Source: Mastacembelus armatus
Lineage: Eukaryota; Chordata; Actinopteri; Synbranchiformes; Mastacembelidae
Direction of reading: 5' to 3'
Length of the DNA: 64,000 nt
Assembly (NCBI RefSeq): GCF_900324485.2
Contig: NC_046640.1
Coordinates: 6,745,357 to 6,809,356 of the forward strand
The notes under the pieces were generated by a model that saw nothing but the letters and a program-made list of their open reading frames with translations, had not been told where the DNA came from and made no database searches. Each line of letters begins with the position of its first letter. Positions within the stretch are counted from its first letter, which is position 1. Both the position numbers and the translations under genes were made by a program. Positions 1 to 13,175 of this stretch are shown piece after piece.

Positions 1-119
1 AGCCTCAAATCATATTTCGCCCTGGGCCTCCCTAGAAGAATAATCTCACCATGCTGGCAGCACAACACAGGCACCACAGCTGAAACTAATAGTTTATTAA
101 TCAGAAAAATGTGACTATT

Positions 120-430
120 TCCCTATCCCAGCTCTCTTTGGGTGAAAGGCAGGGGTCCACCCTGGACAGGTCCCCAGTCCATCACAGGACCACATAGAGA
201 CAAACAACCTCACACACTCACACTCACTCCTATGGGCAATTTAGAGTCACCAATCAACCTGACATACATGTTTTTGGACTGTGGGAGGAAACCAGAGTAC
301 CTGGAGAAAACCCACACAAGCACTGGGAGAACATGCAAACTCCACACAGAAAGGCCCCTGATGGGTTTCAAACCAGGAACCCGCTTGCTGTGAGGCAACA
401 GTGCTAACCACTAGGTCACCATTCTGCCCC
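120..430 (-). repeat. tRNA-derived SINE-like fish repeat
   Basis: Read on the minus strand, the element starts with a tRNA-like head. It has an A-box-like TGACCTAGTGG followed by GGTTAGCACTG, then a B-box-like GGTTTGAAACC near 366-378. The body contains phrases very common in fish genomes (CTCCACACAGAAAGG, GACTGTGGGAGGAAACC, GGGCAATTTAGAGTCACC). It ends near TCCCAGCTCTC at about 128. Short open frames on both strands here are repeat sequence and not genes. A piece of the adjoining part of the same family lies at 46758-46840 and again in the duplicated copy. The family name is left open because I cannot search a repeat library. Confidence 0.7.
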
Positions 431-2896
431 ATTTTACACATCAAACGATTATTTAAAAAAAATGGAAGTCATAGTTTAATATTCATATTATGGAATAACA
501 CTAACTTGCCTGAGGTTTTCCGTGTGATAATTACTCAACACAGAAAAAATAAATATAAGCAATTTGATACATCACAACTTTACAACATGTAAGCTCAATC
601 TGAAACAATAAAGATTTTAAACATTTCACACAGTGACTCTTTGTAGTACAGAGTCTACAAATATGAAGTTAATCATGTTACGTAGACAGAAATTAAATGG
701 AGAAAACCTGGGGATTTTGTAATCCAGCTTCGCCGATAAATGTACCTGACGTATCAAAAGTAAAAGCATTCATTAGGCAGCCAAATGGTTTCCATCACCC
801 TAATGTTACAATATTATATATTATCTGATAATTAATTCTATGAAACTACTATTCATGTTGTAGCTGGTTGAGGTGGAGCTCATTTTAATTATTTGGTAGT
901 TTAATTCTCAACAATAAATTGTAGTCTATGTTATTTATATTATATGTACACATGCTCGAAAATGGCTTTACAACCTATCACACACCCTCTCAGCTTAGAA
1001 ACTTTGATTCAGATAAAAAAACCCATGGAAGAAACCTCAGGAAGAACAGCAGAGGTAGAATCCTTCTTCTAGGGCAGACACACAACACTTAAAAATTTTA
1101 ATCTAAAGAAGTAATTAGTAACCGAAGCTGTCTACTAACCATAATGGAGTAAAAAGTAAACTATTTCCCTCTGAAATGTAGCAGGGTTGAAACATAAAGT
1201 AGTTAAATAGCAGAGTACATTGAACTTGTATCTACTGTAAGTACAATATTTCGGTAAATGTACTTGATTCCTTTCTACCATTGACATGAATAATGTGTGC
1301 AATCAGCAGTCACGCAGACACCCATGAAGATCATTTCAATTTGAATACACACATGCATTTTACTGCCTTTTAATACGTTAGTAATGAGGCGCTATGCACT
1401 ATGCATCAAGTACAATCAATATGCACAGCCACAGAAAATGTCACCAAGGTAGCTACAAATTACATGGCAATTTTAAAGAGTTACAAATCAGCATCCAGAG
1501 TAAGAACAAAGATCGTATGAAGCAGAAGTTATGCACATTCAATGCTCATGGGGCAATATACACAAATATTTAGTTTGCCTTGATCAGCTCTATAAAAGTG
1601 TATATACATAATGGCCCATCTGAAACAGTTAGTCCTTTGTCCTATCCTGCTCCAGAGGATCTCTGTCTGCTCTGAAGAATCTGACAAAGGCAAACTGTAG
1701 ACTTAAAATTTAGTAATAAATTAAAGGAGAAACAGAGATAAGTCATGATATTGAAGTCTTTAGGTCAATTTCCTCATCATAAACAAACACTGATGGAATA
1801 TAAATGATGTAAAAACAGCAAAGGCTTTACAAAATCATGACAGGCTGTGCAAGTCCATTAAAAATTAAAACAATGAAATGATGGCAAATAGAAACAGCTA
1901 ATTACTAAGCCATATGAATAAAAAAAAAAAAACAAATCACAACAATTTTCTTCCTTAGTGAATAAACAGAGATTTTCTTATTGTCTGTGCCACTGTCTCT
2001 TCACTGGCGTGGACTCGTCTGGTTTGCACGTATCATATGTAACATGTACATTAATTGTGTGTATCCCATTGTTGGAGGCAGGTCAGCTGTTTACTCCGCC
2101 GATGGAGCTGGACTTTACAGAAAAAAAAAAACAAAGGTCTGAAAAAGACGCTGCCCTTACTTAACCACAAGCAGCACTGAGGAGGACAGACAACTTCCAC
2201 GGCCTGTGTCCACTTGGGGCAGTCTGTTCAGAAATAGTCTGGAAAGTGGAAACAAAAACAGTTCATGTCAAATCAAACTACAAGTTAACAGTTTTAATGG
2301 GCTTCAGCTGATACTGAAGGATTTTTTCATTTTAAAGTACTGTGAGGATTTGTTTATTACAACGGTCAATTACAGTGAGCAGAGAGATAGCTAGAGAAAA
2401 ACTTTGTTTCTAAGAATAATTTTGACTTGATTATTCAGCCTTATATACATCAACACTGGAATCTGTCATTACTGCCATAAGCTCAAGCCGATCACAACCA
2501 CCGTTCACTACAAAGGATCAAACTGACAACTTTTTAAGGGTAAATGCAAATTTTCAGGTCTGCCTGAATTCAACACTTGCACGCCACATGTAATTTGAAA
2601 CAGTCACTGCACACAATATTCACAGTTGTCCTCTTGCAGTATTACTTTCATCCATCCATCATCTATACCTGCTTAAATGCAGATGATCTACACTACAACA
2701 CTGCACCTATTTTTTCTATGAGAGAAAAGCACAGAGGGCCATGGTTATACAGATAAATGGTTCTCACACTCGGTTTGGCAGCTGTCTCTCCAGTCCTCTC
2801 TTCCATGAGTCCTCCTTTGCCCCTGTTTACCCAGCTCCCCCGCTTCCATCCCCGCCTGCCCCACCCTCAGAGCCCCCCTCTGGCCCTCACAGCCTG
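431..2896. other. AT-rich non-coding stretch, includes maz 3'UTR
   Basis: No coding region is supported. The part next to 2896 must contain the 3'UTR of maz, which is read leftwards. The nearest minus-strand AATAAA signal is the TTTATT at about 2350, giving a UTR of roughly 540 bases, but others further left are possible. A short fragment beginning CATCCATCCATC at about 2650 resembles the edge of the fish repeat at 120-430. The rest is plain AT-rich DNA with A-runs. Confidence 0.5.
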
Positions 2897-5800
2897 CTAG
2901 CTGTGAGGCTGGGGAGCAATACTGGAGCAGTCAGTTACCAGCAATCCCACTGTGCTAGCACTGGACACAGTGACAGCCACACTGGTGGTGCCCACAGGGC
3001 CCGTGCTTGTTGGGTCAGGGCTGGGGTCACCCTGGTTGGCATGGGTGCCCATATGACCCTGGAGCTGCGTGGCCGTCTTACACTGCACCCCGCATAGCTG
3101 GCAGAGCAGCACTCCACCAGCCCCTGTGCCACCGAAACCCCCCCGGGCCCCGCCACTCTCCTTCCACTCCTGACCATGGTGCTTCTGAGCGTGGACACGC
3201 AGGTAGGTGAGGGTGGTGAAGCCTGGAAGCACAGACACATCTTAAATATGTTTTTCTGAAAAAGATGTTTAGTTTTGCATGTTTACGTGTTACAGAAACA
3301 GTGTCATGGACACATATTTTCCAAAGTGTTGCCCTGACCTCCACATTTTTAATTACAATACAGGTATGTGTTGTGGTAGAGGCTATTGGGGTAACATTTA
3401 CTGTGGTCCGCTCAGAAACAAAAAGTGTTGTTTTAAAAATCTAAATGAATTCTGGATCATTATCAGGATCACTTTTATGTCACAATACCAAGAACAAATT
3501 TGTTCCCCAATTTGTGCGTATTTATTATTACATGTGAAAATCTCTATCTCAATTCAAGCTTTAGAAACAATTGTTGAAATACATTTACATATGCAGTGTG
3601 AGAAACAACTAGAATATTAATTCCACTTCGATTCTATATATCACACTGTTTCATATTATTTGCTCACAAAGTTTTTCAGTTAAAACATTCATGTGTGTAA
3701 ATATTCTGGCCAGTCAAGTATACTGAAAATAGAGTAGTAGAATTCTTTATTAAAGTACAGCACCAGTAATGAAGCTCTTGAAGCCTGGCAATAAATACAC
3801 TACATATTTTATGGCTATTTCATTTAAAACATCCTGTTGGTTCACCAGTGGAAAATGGTTAACATGAAGTAGCATTGCGGTAACTTAACACAGTGCTGTT
3901 ACAGCCATTAGTAAATACGAAAATAAGGTGAAATCTGAAATATACAAAGAGGAACGCAGGAGTAAAACTACATTCCAAGCCACAGAGATTCAGAAAGGAG
4001 CTGAGCGAGTACTGAGAGCTGTACAATACAGAGAGGCTTATGGAAACAGAGCTTTCTCTGTAGCCTCCACTTGCATGGCTTGAGCTGTTCTTTTTTTTTT
4101 TTTTTGAACAGAACACAACTTTAGTTTGAGTGAAAAGACAAGTGCTGTGTTGTTTGGCTGTCTTACTGCGGTTGCAGAGGTGGCAGGCGTGGTGCTGCGA
4201 CTGGTTGTGGACCCTCATGTGGTCGGTGATGTAAGCAGCAGATAGCAGCTTCCCACAGATGTGACATGGCACCTTCTCCTCGTGACGGATCAGATGGGCA
4301 CGGAGACGGTCCCGCGTGGCAAACGCTGACGTACATGTCTGTGGAAAACAAGATGGATATACGTATGGATATGCTATATATAGTAAAAGTAGCAAAACCC
4401 ACACACAGGTACAAATGGAAAAAAAAAAAACTACAGGCAGTAAGGAAAAATCTTAAGTTCTGTTCATTCATTTGTCAGTTTCCCACCCTGACTTAACCAG
4501 AGGATAAATACATCATTATGCATACTATATCAAATCTTTGGCGGTTATTGTCTCTTGATATGCATCATCATATCAGCCGAACAAGATGAGAACCAAAAGT
4601 TAAGCATTATAAGCACACAAATTAATCAAAAAACAAACATATGTGAAAAGAAAACTCGGAAATAGAAACAAATATGAGAATAAAGTATCTTCACTGAATG
4701 CATGAAAGAAAATGTTGCAAAATCAATCAAAGTAATACAAATATGAGAAAATAAACCCTGTTAAAAGAACATAATAAAAATATAAAAAAACAGAGGATTT
4801 CCCAGATTTCCTCAGATCCATAGGAACTCTTACTATTTTTAAGCTTTTATTTAGTTGCTACACACATTTTGTTTGCAATTAATATCTATTTCTCTGCAGG
4901 TTCATCTACTGTACATATATATACAACAATAGTTCAATAGATGAAATTTAGGTGATTATATCACCTGCTTTAAGTCTGGGCTTTATTAAACACATCTGAC
5001 CCATCATTATCATAAAAACATATACATCATCATTGTCTTCCAGTGTGTCATGGTGTGTATGATTCACAAACCCATATTGGTCAAACTCCGGTAAACAGAC
5101 AGATGAAGACGTTACCGTGCACTTGAACGGTCTCTCTGTAGAGTGCACCTGTCGGACATGACTGTTGAGGTGATCCGGTCTGAAAATATGAAACCCCAAA
5201 ACAAAATGAGTCATAACAAACTATAAAATATTTTATTTCTTGAATACTACCCCTACTAAAATTTCTGACATACCATCTGAAGTATTTAAAAAATGCCCAG
5301 AGAGAAATGCAACAGCAACTGTGATCTCTTGAGGCAGCTAAATGTCTTTGTGCAGCTCTGTTATACCTGGAGAAGGCTTTGGCACAGTGAGGACACACGT
5401 AAGGTTTCTCCACGCCGCCTTGGTGTGAGCGCACATGATAACTCATCCTGTCTTTCCTCTTGAAGCGCTGCTGGCAGATGGGGCAGGAGTAGGGCTTCTC
5501 ATCCGAGTGGGACAGTCGGTGGCGGTTGAGGTGATAGACGTCCCTGAAGGCCTTTCCGCAGGCCTCACAGGCGTGATTCTTCCTCACCTGGTTAGTGTTG
5601 GGATTGGGGTTGGGGTTGGGGTTTGGGTTCTGTGGAGCATACACAAAGGAGTTACTGCAAGTTCATCTTGTTAAATTTCCCACAGAATGGAAAAAAGTAC
5701 CTCTCATATCTCAGCAGAGATTTCATGACCAAATATTTATATTATCGCATTTTCAATACTCTCCTGAAGTTTAGATATTAATTTTCAAGGCTGTTTGGCT

Positions 5801-8674
5801 TTTTGCCAGTGAAGAGAAAGTAAATTCATTGCTGTTTAAGGCTTGAAGACTGAAATGCCATCAGTAGTGACAAAAACAGGAGCCAGAAATAGGAGAAAGA
5901 ACAGAAAAAAAAAATCCAAATTGTTCTTTTATCAGCATTTAGCCCACCCACCAAACCACCTGCATACACAAGCTCTCTCCCCAGCAAACCCACCTGCTCC
6001 ATGGACCCAACAACAACAACAGCTGCTTGGATGGGTTGAGGTGGTGCAGCCATGGTTACAGTTGCTGGGGCAATGGACACAGAGATCGGTTGGCTCTCCT
6101 GGTTGGCGTGCTGACCGGGCTGGGGGAGGGTCTCCGGAGCGACTGAGGGGGGAGGGAGAGGAGGCTGTGGGGGCAGGGTGAGGTGGAGGAGAGAGAGAGG
6201 GATGGTCTGCTTCTCTACTCGTCCTCCCTTTCCTCCGTCCTCCTTCTCCTGGGTGGCTCGGTCTTTCATCTTTATGCCTGTGTGCACCGACTGGTGACGC
6301 CGCAGGTTGTAGCTGTTCTTGAACTCCTTGTTGCAGGTGGCACAGATGTGGGCCGGCCGACTCGGTTTGGTGAGTGGTTTGACTGGCAGACAGCAGTGGG
6401 ACAGGACATCAAGTTTCAATCTGGTTTAAAGTAATGAATGATTTCTCAAAAAAGTTAAAGTCTGTTTTGTTTGAACATCTGTGGAAATGTGTCAATAGTT
6501 CAAAGATATGAAAAACTGTGTTTAACTGTACCAATTAAGAAATGTTAATTCTTCATTTCAAATTACAAAGAGTAATAGTAAAAAAAAAAAATACAATAAA
6601 CAAATATAATATATTACATATATTTTGCAGCTCTAACCCTCAAAAGTTAACAGGAAAATGTAATGTTTTGGCAATAAAAGCATGTTGTAGTTTTATACTT
6701 AATATCACTGATGTGGGTCACAGTTGACTTTGATTTGCACCAATTGTGGCCAATACTAATAATTTGAAAACATTGTTATGCACTTGCGCATTATTTAGGT
6801 TACCAGAAAATTGATTGATTGAAATCAATCAGGATTTTTTTGTTTTTTTCAAAGGAATATATTAGTGTAACACTGCTGTGTAACCTTTTACAGCTGTGAA
6901 CCACTAATGAAATATTAGAAGTCATCACCATTGTCATTGTATAAAATCATCCATACCAGTCTAACAAAACATTCAGTGTCAACTTTCTGATTCGTACTTA
7001 CGTGTTTAATACATAATACTACAGACACGGTAATCAAACAGTGGTGGGGTGTAAAATTTAAATCTAGTCATGTTATTAGAAAATTGAAACAATGGTCAGA
7101 TCCCCACTCTCACCAGGCAGCGGTTCTTCACTCAGGGCGGCGGTGTCGACAGTGGACGGTGGCGTCACAATGTGCTCTGCTGGAGGACTCTGAGCGCTCC
7201 CCGTCAGCTCGGGCAGCAGCTCAGACTGAAGAGGTGTCTCAGGCTGGCTCTGAGTCGGCGGCGTCTGTCAGATCAAACAAATCGAACATACATACAAACA
7301 TATGCATCAATACTCCATCTATCACGTGTGATCATTTAGCTTTGTCACTTCTAACCGGACTGAGTTTGCATGATTAGGTGAGCACTTGGGGCAATGGAAA
7401 AATCACTGACATCTCACCTTATATGGCATTGATATAACAGCAGGTAAGCAAACATTTTCTAACATGTTCAGTCATTTGTGTTAAAGTGTGTTTCCACATC
7501 TGCAGCCACTGGAGCAAATGTGTGGAAACCACAGAACATGTGCAACATCAGAGTATTTTCCAGCATCTTTGCACTTGAAAGCCTGAACATGCGACAAATG
7601 CATTTATCTTTTAAGAGCTACGAATCGAGGTGCTGTGAACACCTCTGAAAATACGCATAAAAGGTAAAAACAGTTCTGTTAAGGTTTATTATAGAAATGA
7701 CCCTAGATACAAGTAAATCCCTTGGGTAGATGTCTGATGTTAAATTTCAAGCAAAATAGGCACTTATATTGTCCAATAGGAGGATTTGTTGCTTCTCTGG
7801 GCTTATTATCACAGTAAATTAAATATTCTTGGGTTTTTGGCTGCATGTCAGAAATTAAAGTTAAATCTGGCCTGGCTGGTGCCAGATATTTCTCAACCTT
7901 TACTGTCTTATAGACCAAACATAATCATGAACATAATCAACAGCTTAAATGAGGAAGGAAAATAAGGAAAGACATTTATTGTATTGTGTCCAACCAGGTG
8001 AAGCAGGAAGCCCACAGCTCACAGTGTCAATGTACAAAACTTGATTATTGCGTTTTTTCTAAAACAATTAATCCATATTATCTGAAATCACTTTTTGCCC
8101 CAGATTAGGCCAAAACTTTGGGTCCAACATTCCCACCTCCATCTCTCTGTGGGCTGCACACCCAGCGTATCCTGTCAACATCAAGAAATATATGGTACAT
8201 AGGAATAAATACCACATGAATCTGACATTAGTTAAAATAAAGGTATTAAAACCAGGTTTTCACACAGGAGCATTGTGCAAGTCAGATCGTCAGTATTGTC
8301 AGGCTGTTTAAAAGCCATTTCAGTTTTACTTGATTTTGTTTTTATCATAAATTATATTTAACTATTTATTTATTATAAATAATATATAAGTCATGGAGTC
8401 CTCCTGACAAACCAAAACAAGGGAACAAGTGTGGGTGTGCGTCTGTAACAACCTGCCAGCTGGGGAAGGCCACACCAAACTTCACCCTGACCCCTCTGTG
8501 ACCTCCCCCAACCCTCACCCCCACCCCTCCCTCTTTAACCTCATGCAAAAATGTTAACCCTCCCTCCCCCAAAACACACCCATGTTCTCCTCCCCCCAAA
8601 ACCCAAACACACACATAGTAGCAGCAATAATTAACACTTACCTGAAAGAGGAAATTGCTCCAGGAGCTATCCAT
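2897..8674 (-). CDS. maz: MAZ-type C2H2 zinc-finger transcription factor
   Basis: Nuclear DNA-binding factor; the mammalian MAZ family binds G-rich promoter elements and can act with CTCF. Seven coding exons join in frame: 8642-8674, 7114-7264, 5994-6382, 5367-5629, 5116-5179, 4167-4338, 2897-3222, all with GT/AG borders, giving 465 aa (human isoforms 477-493). The start MDSSWSNFLFQ resembles an alternative MAZ N-terminus, and exon 2 contains STVDTAAL as in human MAZ. Eight C2H2 fingers follow: one near residue 75, a Pro-rich linker, four in tandem from about residue 212, then fingers with CHICGKLLSAAYITDH, CHLCNRSFTTLTYLRVH and CQLCGVQCKTATQLQGH. The last two separate MAZ from PATZ1 and VEZF1. 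Linkage to cdipt and taok2 agrees with 16p11.2. The human poly-Ala tract is missing and an Asn-Pro repeat opens exon 4. An upstream alternative first exon cannot be excluded. Confidence 0.93.
5596..5629 (+). repeat. Telomere-like GGGGTT repeat coding an Asn-Pro run
   Basis: The plus strand carries about five imperfect GGGGTT units. Read on minus, they encode five Asn-Pro pairs directly after the splice acceptor of maz exon 4 (near residues 192-204). Runs of four Gs at regular spacing could form a quadruplex on the non-template strand. The tract sits between the Pro-rich linker and finger 2, so length changes in six-base steps would keep frame. Confidence 0.75.
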
Positions 8675-9620
8675 CCTGACGGACCAAGAGCAAACCCGAG
8701 CAGGACTAAACCGGGGAGGGAGGAGGGGAACAAATGCTCCAACTGCGGCTATAAAACCTGAGGCCTGTATGGCAGCTCTTTTCCACCAGCCCGGGTTAAT
8801 TCATGGAAATATATAATGACACCGGACGATATTTAGCTCAAATCAATACTTATTAGTGATTAGGCTGCTATGAGTAATGAACTGATATCTGTTGACAATA
8901 AACAGGCACTGACAAGATGCTTTTGTAAATGCGACAAAATGGTTGGTATGATGCTTGCTTTAATGGTGCATTTTAATATAATTTGCTTATGTCTACTGTA
9001 ATCAAATCTGGTGAATTGCATGCAAAATATAGATTATTTGTATACAGATGATGGATGAGTAGTCGAAACGTGCTAATCATAGTCAGCAGCTGATTAGAAG
9101 TCATTTATTTTTGCGATAGCTCCGAAAAAGGCCGCAGCGTCGGGTCCCAAGCCTCGGCGTTGCGTACAGCTCGTCCCCTAACTAGAGAGCTCCTGGTCGG
9201 CCGCGGTCCATGGCTCCGCCTCGGCGTTTCAATCGACAGGATGACATCTTTCTCTTTTTTTCAAACTCTCTCCATCTCTCTCTCCCTCCCTCCCTCTCTG
9301 TCTTTCTTCCTTTTCTTTTTTATCTCTTCTTCACCCCCTCTGTCCCTCTCTGCTTTAAAGGGAAAGTATTTTGTGCATGCACCCTCCTCTCCTAGCGGAC
9401 CCCGTCTCCTCCTCTCCTTTCGTCTCGTCCCTCTCGCCCCCGCCGCCGCCGCCGCCACTTGTCGGTAGGCCGACAAATAATAAAATCCGACATTTATAAA
9501 ACCACTTCCGCTGTTAATTCCCCCACTTCGCTGTAAAGAAAAAAATCCACCGGTAGTTGTACAAAGACGGGACCTGTCGTCCGGGCCGTGTCGCTGTACG
9601 CGCCAAACTCTTGGCTAAAA
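8675..9620. promoter_or_regulatory. maz 5' region with CpG-rich segment
   Basis: The segment just upstream of the maz start codon leads into a CpG-rich stretch (about 9120-9240 and 9400-9620) with a (GCC)n tract near 9440 and a long CT-rich tract at 9247-9350. The contrast with the AT-rich surroundings suggests a CpG-island promoter for maz, read leftwards. An ETS-like CACTTCCGC lies near 9505. Exact start sites cannot be set from sequence alone. A 71-codon minus frame through the GCC/CT tracts is low complexity and is not called. Confidence 0.5.
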
Positions 9621-9667
9621 TGGTGTCGAGTTTAGCTAAAAAAGGCTTTAGACCCGCGATCTTAAAG
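9620..9667 (+). other. Possible plus-strand first exon in the CpG region, unrecognised
   Basis: An ATG at 9620 opens MVSSLAKKGFRPAILK and is followed at once by a plausible splice donor (AAG then GTAAAT). It lies at the edge of the CpG-rich segment, so a divergent transcript opposite maz is possible. Joining to the best nearby acceptor (CCATACAG near 9927) stops after a few codons. I recognise no family, and a non-coding divergent RNA is as likely as a protein. Confidence 0.2.
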
Positions 9668-11659
9668 GTAAATGTGCGCGCAAGTGCAACAGCTGGAAGG
9701 CACGACCGTACACAGGACGCCCACACCGAGCTCCATTCAAAAAATCTGCAAATCCACGTTTGTTTGCGTCTTGGTAGAGATTTGTTTGGTAAATAAGCAG
9801 GTCTGACAGTTTTCTTGACCTTTAATAAGAAACACTCGAATTTCGGCATGCACGAAAAACACCAAGCAGTTTATTATAAATAAAAAAATCTAAATGCTAA
9901 ACCTCGGTTTCCATACAGGACTGGGCTGTACACCATCTAGTTTAGTTAGGGAAGCAATGCCATGGCCAGCATCAGGGAGAAAAATATGTCATTGTGGATG
10001 CACAGAGTTCATCATCCCATTAATAAATAAGTATGATACAGTTACATATTTCTATCTGTATCTCCATCAAACAAACCAAACTGTACAATATGTTATCTTT
10101 ATTACTTTAAAAGTTACATTCAGTATATCACAATCCTATTTTTGTTTCAGGCATTTATGCTCATCACCTTTCAGGAAATGATAAACCACAGTTGTGTTTT
10201 TGTTTTTTTAACATGTTACCATATGACCAAGCAGCAGCCACATTATTATAACAGCTAATATTGTTGAGGATTTGTGTTAGCAGAAATGACGCAAATCAAA
10301 ATAGTGAAGAATAATTTCAAACTCCTCCTTTGCTTCAGGAGTCTTTTTCTGTCCACACAACACAAACATATAGTCCATTACAGAATCTTGCAGGTCTTGG
10401 ACTGTATGAACATGAGTGTGCGTTAATATGGAAGCATAGTGCTTGAATTCATCTCCACAACATGACCAACAATCGGTTTCTCCAAACATCTGCAACATTT
10501 TAAAGCTTGTTACAACAGAACTGGATCAATTGTATTAGTAAACACATTTTAGGCACTGAAGACTAATGGGTAACCTAACCAAAAACATTTACTAATATTC
10601 AGGATAGTAGTGCAGCCAGAAAATTAAATAGATTTTTGATACTTCTAAAATGCCCTCTCATGTAAACCATCAAATTACTGGTATTCAAGGCTTTGACTTT
10701 TGGAAACTCCACCACCATTAACTGTGAATAGAGAAACAAGACGCTCGTTTTCAATGTTTTTATTTTGCAGCTGCTTTAACAATACTTTCAAACCACCTAC
10801 ACTCCAAAAATATAATTCTAATTAATTAATTATATTTATTATATCATTAGACTTGGCTTTGCTGTCGATATACATTTATAAATTATAATAATACATTCAA
10901 GGAAATCAGTTCCATCAAAAACCAGCGGTGGATGTTTCTATTTCAACACAGTTAACACACACATTCTGCATTGAACGTGGCTTTACAGTAGTCCACCAGC
11001 AGCATGAATGTTTAGTCACTGACTTAAAAAAACACACAAAACCACAAACAATAATACTTGTTGAGGTACAACATAAGACCTGTGTAATTTTCTATTTGTT
11101 TCTAGGTAAACTAAAAAAATAACATGTCCCAAATAAAGAACATAATATTCTCAAATAAGCGATAACTGTCCCTCTACAGCAACAAGCACCTTTAATCACA
11201 CCACAATATTAGCAGGAATCTTAAGAAATGAACAATAAAAAAATATAGCGGCTCGGAGGTCAGAAACGGTATATCTGAGCATAATATAACAACTACAGGA
11301 TATCATCTACATCAACTGAGTGATAGCTTCAGTTTTTTGGTCTGTGTGGTAGATTCACAGGGCAATCTCATCTTCATCAACCAAAACATGATCAATACAA
11401 ATAAAAAAGGAATAAAAGTGGATTTTTCATGTGAGTCAAAGTTGTATTGTTTACTGTTATGTAGATCCACTGACAGGAGATGGTACAACCAAAGCCATTT
11501 CCTCTGACATGCTCTGTTACCCTTTATAAAGTGTTTATTAGACAAATTAATGGCCTTGATTCTACTAAATCTTTTGCAAATGTTTTACAGATCAAACCTT
11601 TTACAAATGACCTATTTGATCTGAGCTGCATTTAAACCGTAATCCAGATTTTAATTAAT

Positions 11660-11935
11660 GACTAATATTAGAAGCTGCAAATATATGATATGCAAATAAC
11701 TAATTAGTCTCATTATCAATTATTATGTAATTTAAGTCTAAAACAATAAAATAAAACCTCTTCTAATGTCTTATTTTGCCCAAAGAACAGTCTAAAACAT
11801 AAAGATATGAAGATATGTCAGTTAAATATAAAATATTCACACTGAAGAAGCTCAGGCCAGGGGATGTTTTTCATTTTTCCCTGAAAAGTGCTCAGATAGT
11901 TTCAAAATAACTTTCTGTAGCTCTAATAATTAAAA
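11660..11935. mobile_element. Degraded hAT-like MITE remnant
   Basis: The stretch resembles the very common non-autonomous fish repeat whose ends read like TAGAGCTGCAAC. It opens near AGAAGCTGCAAATAT and closes near CTGTAGCTCTAAT. Internal phrases such as CAGTCTAAAACATAAAGATAT and AATATTCACACTGAAGAAGC match the body of that repeat as I remember it. Target duplications are not clear. Confidence 0.45.
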
Positions 11936-12954
11936 GTACATCTACTAATATTTATTACTATATACATAACCAGCAAATTGGGATTTTCACAAAGAAACCA
12001 AGGTTTTGTACTAGTGGCTTATTATTGATCTATAAAGCATCATTTCAAATTTGTTTTACCATAAATTAAGGTATAAAATTTGACTTAATAAGAGGTTTAG
12101 ACAGAAAGCTACGAGAAATGTTTAAATGTCAAAATCAGAAAATGTGGCTGCTGTGAATATCAACTTAAGCCATCTGATTAATATTTTCTCATGTGTGTCC
12201 TCCTAAACATGCAGTACACTGATTTCCCATATGGCCTTCCATATATGTATTAATAGTTTCAATTTGTTCTACCATCACATCCCCACTGCCACTGATAGAT
12301 TTCTAAATAAGTCTCATACTTGCTAGTCTGATTGTCTTTTTCAGGCATTTTAACACCAGGTGAAAAAAGACTATTGGACAAAACCCTGGCCTTCAGAATA
12401 AAAGCAGCTTCACACAGAATAACTGATGTGAGCAGCAGCTATCAAACAAAATGTCTTGACAAATAAGAACGATGAGTTGGGAAAATCAGGCCTCACTAAC
12501 CAAATTTGGTGTAAGAGCAAGATGTTCCTTCACTTTCTGCAAAACAAAAGAACAAGTTTCACTGTGGACGCTTTTCCTGAACTTCTAATTTTTTACAAAC
12601 ACAGTGGGAATAATGTTAAGGCATTTTAAGACATACAGAAAATATATTCAATGACGAATTTGTCTAACAGTCATAAAACTACTAGCTCTAGTTTGTGCCT
12701 CTTGTGTGCCATCTTTACATTCAAGTCACAGAGCTGGTCCTCGATCTGAAAGATGAATAAAACCCAAACGAAAGTTTAACAACGCTTAGTGCTGTGTTAA
12801 ATACACTTCTAGGAAAAAAGCCACTGAAACACAAATAAATGAAAATAATTAAATGTATCCTACTCCCCACAACTTGAATCTATTTAATAAGACCTGCCCA
12901 GAAATGACATACTTGTGCTTACCTTGTGTGACATATAGCAATAAAACAAATAAC

Positions 12955-13175
12955 AGTTTGTCTAATTATTAGTTATTTTTCTACTCAGCAAAATTTTATT
13001 ATAAATAATATATAATTATATTCTTTTTTTCTATCTGTCACACTATAGCAACAAATCGTCACATTTGAGAAGACAGAAACACCAACTATTTCAGGTTGTT
13101 ACCAAAACAACTTATCAAAATATTTGCCAGTTAATTTCTCTTCTTGATCAACTCAATGGTGCAGCTCTAAAAACA
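12955..13175. mobile_element. Degraded hAT-like MITE remnant
   Basis: This shares phrases with the remnant at 11660-11935 (CACATTTGAGAAGACAGAAAC, a terminal GTGCAGCTCTAAA) and ends with the same GCAGCTCTA-type terminus. The left end is too worn to place. It looks like an independent, older insertion of the same broad family. Confidence 0.4.

Noticed and set aside
142-444. Open frames of 62-83 codons on both strands
   Set aside because: They lie inside a common fish repeat.
9160-9476. Frames of 61-102 codons through the CT-rich and GCC tracts
   Set aside because: Low-complexity translation of promoter sequence, with no family match.
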